NCBI GenBank assembly: GCA_034008185.1
Contig: CM067082.1
Location: forward strand, 101,055,311-101,119,310
DNA from: Gorsachius magnificus
Lineage: Eukaryota; Chordata; Aves; Pelecaniformes; Ardeidae
DNA length: 64,000 bases
Direction of reading: 5' to 3'
Made by a program: the position numbers and the translations under genes. The notes under the pieces were generated by a model, which searched no databases, was not told where the DNA came from, and was given only the letters and a program-made list of their open reading frames with translations. Of this stretch, positions 59,270 to 64,000 are shown in pieces (the first letter of the stretch is position 1; every line of letters starts with the position of its first letter).

Positions 59270-62200
59270 GTGAGCAAAACCTTGGGCTGAATGGAAACAG
59301 ACCAGGAGGGAAATAGGGGAACAGCTCGTCCCAAGATCTTTCCCTTCCTAACAGTCTCATTTCAAACCACCAAGAAGAAGAGATAAATAGCAGGAAGCAA
59401 GAGAGGTCAGGGGTGTACTGGTAATGTAAGCAGAGCACGATGGACTTTGTACATAGGGAAAGTTCAGTGGCACCACTTCTTTACACAAAAAAAAAAAAGG
59501 AGGAAAAATGTTTCAGGGTGTTTGAAACAGGTTTGTTTGTTGATTTAAATAGGAAACTTCCTGGAATTTTACAGAACTCACCCACCAGTGATGGTTTTAT
59601 TTCTGGTTTATTCCCACCTGGCTTGGTGGTGGGTCCTCTGATTTTTGGGAGGAACATCAGTGACACCTGGTGGATGCTGGTCTCCCCGGGCCCATTTTTT
59701 TTTCTGCACCTTTAATTTTTTAGGAGGAAAATCCCAGTGAGGTACCACAGTTATTTTCTTTCTTTCCTGCTTTCCGTATGCTAGCGCTTGGTCTGAGTTC
59801 CAAGCCTTGCCTGCCTCCTGAGTGTGGCTTTATTGATGAGTATCACAGTAAACCCAATCTGTATGAACTGGTTTTGTCCTCATTTGGGGCCACACGTAAA
59901 CCACCACCTATAACAACCTGTGAATTCAACTGTATTTAACCTACATGACAATAAGTAACAAGGCTGCAGCTGCCTTCTCTCCTCGTTTTCGACCTGCAAA
60001 GGACACAGGGTGTGCAGTAAGAGGTTTTAGGTTTTGAGACTCGGTTGTTGGACTGTGATGCTTTCAGAGCTAAAAAACAACCCACATTTAGTATCTTTTC
60101 CTTCATGGGCCCCTGCCCTGTACCCTGCAGGTCTGTCCGATCCAAAATCCTTTTGTAATATGCCTGTAATATGTGTTGCAAGAGAGAAGTTATAACACCA
60201 GCCTCAAACTATATTCAGACCAGCCATCATCCCATTGTATATTTAACGAATTCAGCTGCCAGGTCATTAAAGAGCAGAGTGCCCAGACCCCCACCTTCAT
60301 GGAGAAAAGGAGATGAAGGGTTAAACCAGCAAGTAACGGCCCTTCCTAGTGCTCACAGTGAATCCAGCTCTCTGGTTTTCAGATGGTAGCTGCAACAGCC
60401 GTGTGGGTTTGCCGTGATTTACAGCGATGCCCCCTCTGTTTTGTTACCCTTGCAGGCAAGGCTCATCAGGGCTTCCCATCACACGCCTGAGAACAAATGA
60501 TCTCAGCTGAAAAGGGATCTTAATAACTTTGCTCTTTATTAATGACCTCAATAGTCCCTGCTGATACAAACTGGCCACAGGGATCCAATATCCTTCTTCT
60601 AACTGGCCACATGAAAATGCAGCTGATTATTGGGAGCAGCGTAATGGGTAACCACATCTGAACACGGCTTTCAGCTGCGAGGCCTCGGTAGCGAGATCAA
60701 ACGCTAAGACTAGAATGCAAACTTGGAGAACATAATCTGCCAGACATGGATGTAGCTGCAAGACACGTAGTGGCTCTTTGTGCACGAGCAAGTCCCCAGA
60801 GCAGAGTTCATCAGAAAAGTCCATTCCTGCCCGGCCTTAGCAGTGGATGGGTGTACCACAGGAGTCTGGCAGGTGAAGGGGGTAGGGTAAGGAGAGTTTT
60901 TTGAAAATTAGGGGTACCCAATGTATGGCTCAGTGTATTTTGCCCTGTGTGATGAAGGCAGAACATAAAAAGTAGTATCGATTTCATCTCTTAAGTGAAA
61001 GAACTGGGCTAAGTTTGCCACTGTTATATTGTGGTGTGCTCAATGGCCCTGTTCGAGTTGCTGCCCAAATGCAGCAGAAGACATAGAGATAGGCTGTACC
61101 CCTGAAGGGCTCAAGAGAGCTAAGAGAAGGTAGTGTTACTATTTTTGCTTTACCACTGGGCCATCTGAGGCCAATGGCACTGATGAGTAGGGAGCCAGTG
61201 TCAGGGGCGTAATCTGGGAACGCGCAGTCTGGGCGCAGCATTTTCCCTGTGAAGGCAATCAATCAGTAATGCCACTTACTTCTCTTCACGCCTTTCCCTC
61301 GTTGGGCTGCGGGAATGGGATCTGTTCAGCAGTGGGTGGAAAACATCTGTCTCGCAAGGTTTTTGCATCCGTAGAAACCACAGTCTCAGCGATTTCTGCA
61401 TGACAAGAAACAACAACTTTATTTCTGTCCCTGTTCAATTTCACGGCTAGAGCCCACAAAATCTTATCAGCGTGATTAAGTGCGCAGACATCAGTAGTCA
61501 TGTAAGTAAGGGTTTCCAGGATCTGGCTCTATTTTTCTTATTTGAAGAAGCTGAAAGTAAAGAGGGCTTCTCTTCCCAGCTGACCCTTGTCACAAATTTT
61601 GGGTTTTTTTTACTTTAGGTATGCTTACTGGTAGTGCATTGCTTTCTTCGTATTGCTGTGAAGAATCCCATCTAGTCTAACTTTCTTTGCTGAGTCGTTT
61701 ATTCAGCCTTCATTAGAAAACAGAAGGGAGATAGCTTTCTCCTGCTCAGCCCAAAAGGCCCCTTCTCTCCCATTTTCCCTGTACCTGCTTGAGGATTTTG
61801 TGCACTTGCTTCCTTTTGCCTCTAGTACAGCTGAGAAAATACACTCCAATAAAGACAGTGACATCCCGAAAGCCCTGGAATTACCCTGTTTATACCTCCA
61901 GCAGCTAATGAAAGACACCAGCTTGATTAATCTGCTCAGCATTGAAGGATTTGGTTTTCCCTTGCCACCCTCCCAGAGCATGGGAATTAAATTCAGCCAC
62001 AGTGGGGTGGAAGAGCACGAAGGAGAGAAGCCACAGCAGTAGTTAATAGCACTGGCTAATGCGTCCTGCCTCCACAGTCACTGCCAACATTGCGTGTCTT
62101 GCCAGTCTTCATGTTAGATGCAAGGGGATTTTGGGGCAGGAATAAAGCGGCCAGGGGGTCCAAAAGGAAAGGTTGCAGCTGCACAACACAAATGTGATGC

Positions 62201-64000
62201 CTTTGTCACACTCTGAAGGTTAATGAGAAAGAAAGGGCAGAGAAAAGTTCTTGTAAGGCTTTAAAAAGCCCAATAGTTTTCCATTTCTTTTATGACCGTG
62301 AAGTAACTTAAGGTGTATAGTGTGAGTTCCCTCTGAAAGGCTATAAATCATAGCAACCTGGCTGTATTACATCAAATTAGGAGCTATGGATCGAGGAGAA
62401 AGCTGTTAAAGCCTTGATGGATTTGGGAAATAAATAGCTGTGTCTGTACTGGGACAAGTAATATTTACGTAGACAGATGAAAGGCTGAGTTCAGGATGCA
62501 ATAGTTTTCAGGGACTGTAGACAGCACTAATTTTCCAATAAGTAGAGAAATATTTCAGGGACTACAGCTGCTGCTAGATTCCATCTGATATACCTGTAAG
62601 ATCTCAAGGCAGTTCATAACACAAGGTCACATTTCTCATTTTGGTTTCTGTAAGCAGAAGAAAAACGATTCAGGAATGGAAAAAGTGATTGTTTAGATTC
62701 CATAAAACCTGGGTTACTTATGTTGGGTGTCATCATAAAATTCCGCATTCAGAAAGATGGTTATATTTAGTGCTGAATGGATATTTGTCGTAGACTTTGT
62801 TTCTCCTTTGACTTGTGAAATGAATCAGAAAATCACATGGGATTTGAAAAGCACAAGCTGATCTGTCATTTTCTTCCCAACCACCTTTTTACTTTATTCC
62901 ACTAGACTTGATATTGATGGATTTGTGTGGCAAATAGTTTTAAAAAAGAGGGGACAGATGAAAATCTACACTTGTCCTGCTTCTACTTTCTGGTATAGGA
63001 AAATAACTGGTCAATCATTCCTCAGACTGTAGATACTGTCCCCTCAGCCAATTTTTTTTGCACTTAGGAAGCACATTGAGGATTTGCCATCATAAAGTAG
63101 AAAGGCAAATCGGTATTTTTAGGAAGACATAGTCTGAGGGACCACAGTCACATTCTGAAATAACGTGAGGTCTTTTAATTTCACATCTTTATGGGGAGAA
63201 GCTGTACATACTTTGTTGCGTTGGCATATGGAAATTCAGATCTGTGTGGTAGAGTGTGATAGGATGGGTCTTAGATCTGTTTTCTGTTGAGCGCCTGAAG
63301 AGAGAAACCTGGTGCAAAGTGAGGTCCATCTCTTGTGACCGGAAGCAAGCTGGTGGTTCTGCTCTGCACGTGCAGCCTCTCTGTGCTTACTTACACAACT
63401 GAGCAAACAAACCAAGCCCTAGGCAGGCAGGGAACGCTAACAAAGCTGGGCGCCCAGGATCCGGGAACCAGTATGTACAGCACTTCCAGTGTGTCCAGAA
63501 CACTGGGATGCACATTCTTGCATGGGAGCCCAGTGAACTCACAAGACCTTCCAGATGCTGGATCTTGGAGTACTGTGTTGGCCCAGAAACAAGGCAAATA
63601 CATGAGGGAAGATCAGAGTAATGAAAACAAGCAAACAAACAAAACCCCAATAAAATGAGTGGTTGCTTCACCTCTTCCTCCCCCAGACCTAGATCAAGTT
63701 ATAAGATCAGCAGCTCCACCTGACATTTTGAAATTTTTCTGGTTCCTCCTCTCAGCAAGAGGGAATTCAGAGCAGTTTTCCTGGCACAGGCTCACTCCTT
63801 ACCCCCTACTTGACCTCCTCTGGAGTTGTTTTGGGATGATCCATTTTCTTTAAGTCAGCGCAGGGAGCGGATACCACAAACTGGACTTTTCTCCTTGCTG
63901 TGCTCTGTTTTTCAGAGGTGATGTAAACCTCTCTGTAATGTTCTCCTTCCTTGGTAGACACCACAAAGACCACAATTCCCATGAAGAGCATACATCTTGT
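59270..64000 (+). other. EGFR: EGFR intron 15 (partial; continues beyond window)
   Basis: I could not find the 39-bp exon 16 (expected (G)C-GPGLEGCP-type coding) between here and the end, so intron 15 is at least 4731 bp. It starts with an in-frame stop at its second base. ATTAAA at 60266 and AATAAA at 61848, 62141 and 62429 are possible polyadenylation hexamers, unproven. A short phrase at 61670-61682 (CATCTAGTCTAAC) resembles old CR1-type repeats but is too short to call. No gene, RNA or intact mobile element is recognised. Confidence 0.75.

Noticed and set aside
61655..61690. CATCTAGTCTAAC phrase resembling old CR1-type repeats
   Set aside because: Only about a dozen matching bases without supporting flanks.
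59270..64000. Search for EGFR exon 16 and the transmembrane exon
   Set aside because: No segment with an acceptor and GPGLEGCP-like coding or a transmembrane leucine/valine run after an RRRH-type context was found.

Overview
The window looks like avian nuclear DNA from the EGFR (ERBB1) locus, read in the sense direction on the + strand. Two things point to a bird. Three CR1 LINE 3' ends are present, two of them carrying the typical ATTCTATGATTCTATG-type tail. The receptor sequence is also far closer to what I remember of chicken EGFR than to human EGFR, with a few residues that seem to differ from chicken. I would say bird, not necessarily chicken. Repeat density is low, as in birds.

Layout: positions 1-40766 hold no coding exon that I can recognise and are best read as the 3' part of the very long EGFR intron 1. 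Exon 1 (5'UTR and signal peptide) must lie upstream of the window. Fourteen exons follow, numbered 2-15 by homology with human EGFR: 40767-40918, 42694-42880, 43572-43706, 45777-45845, 48805-48923, 50344-50485, 51382-51498, 52057-52183, 52282-52355, 53513-53603, 54338-54537, 55570-55702, 57126-57225 and 59112-59269. All have AG/GT borders and consistent phases. Together they give 1804 nt, about 601 codons, with no stop. They encode nearly the whole ectodomain: L1 (exons 2-4), the first cysteine-rich domain with the dimerisation arm (5-8), L2 (8-12) and the second cysteine-rich domain with the autoinhibitory tether (12-15). From 59270 to the end is intron 15. Exon 16, the transmembrane segment, the kinase and the tail are outside the window.

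Other contents are three CR1 copies (intron 1 sense, intron 4 sense, intron 12 antisense), a probable ancient amniote interspersed repeat in intron 14, a possible decayed LINE in intron 1, a few microsatellites and homopolymer runs, and short tandem duplications. I saw no second gene, RNA gene, CRISPR array or provirus. I found no convincing undescribed system. The points most worth checking are: in-frame stop codons placed immediately after the exon 10 and exon 15 donors (possible soluble receptor forms), an exon-like segment in intron 1 at 14197-14253, a CpG/AP-1/E-box cluster at 16711-16792, and lineage-specific length changes in exons 3 and 14.
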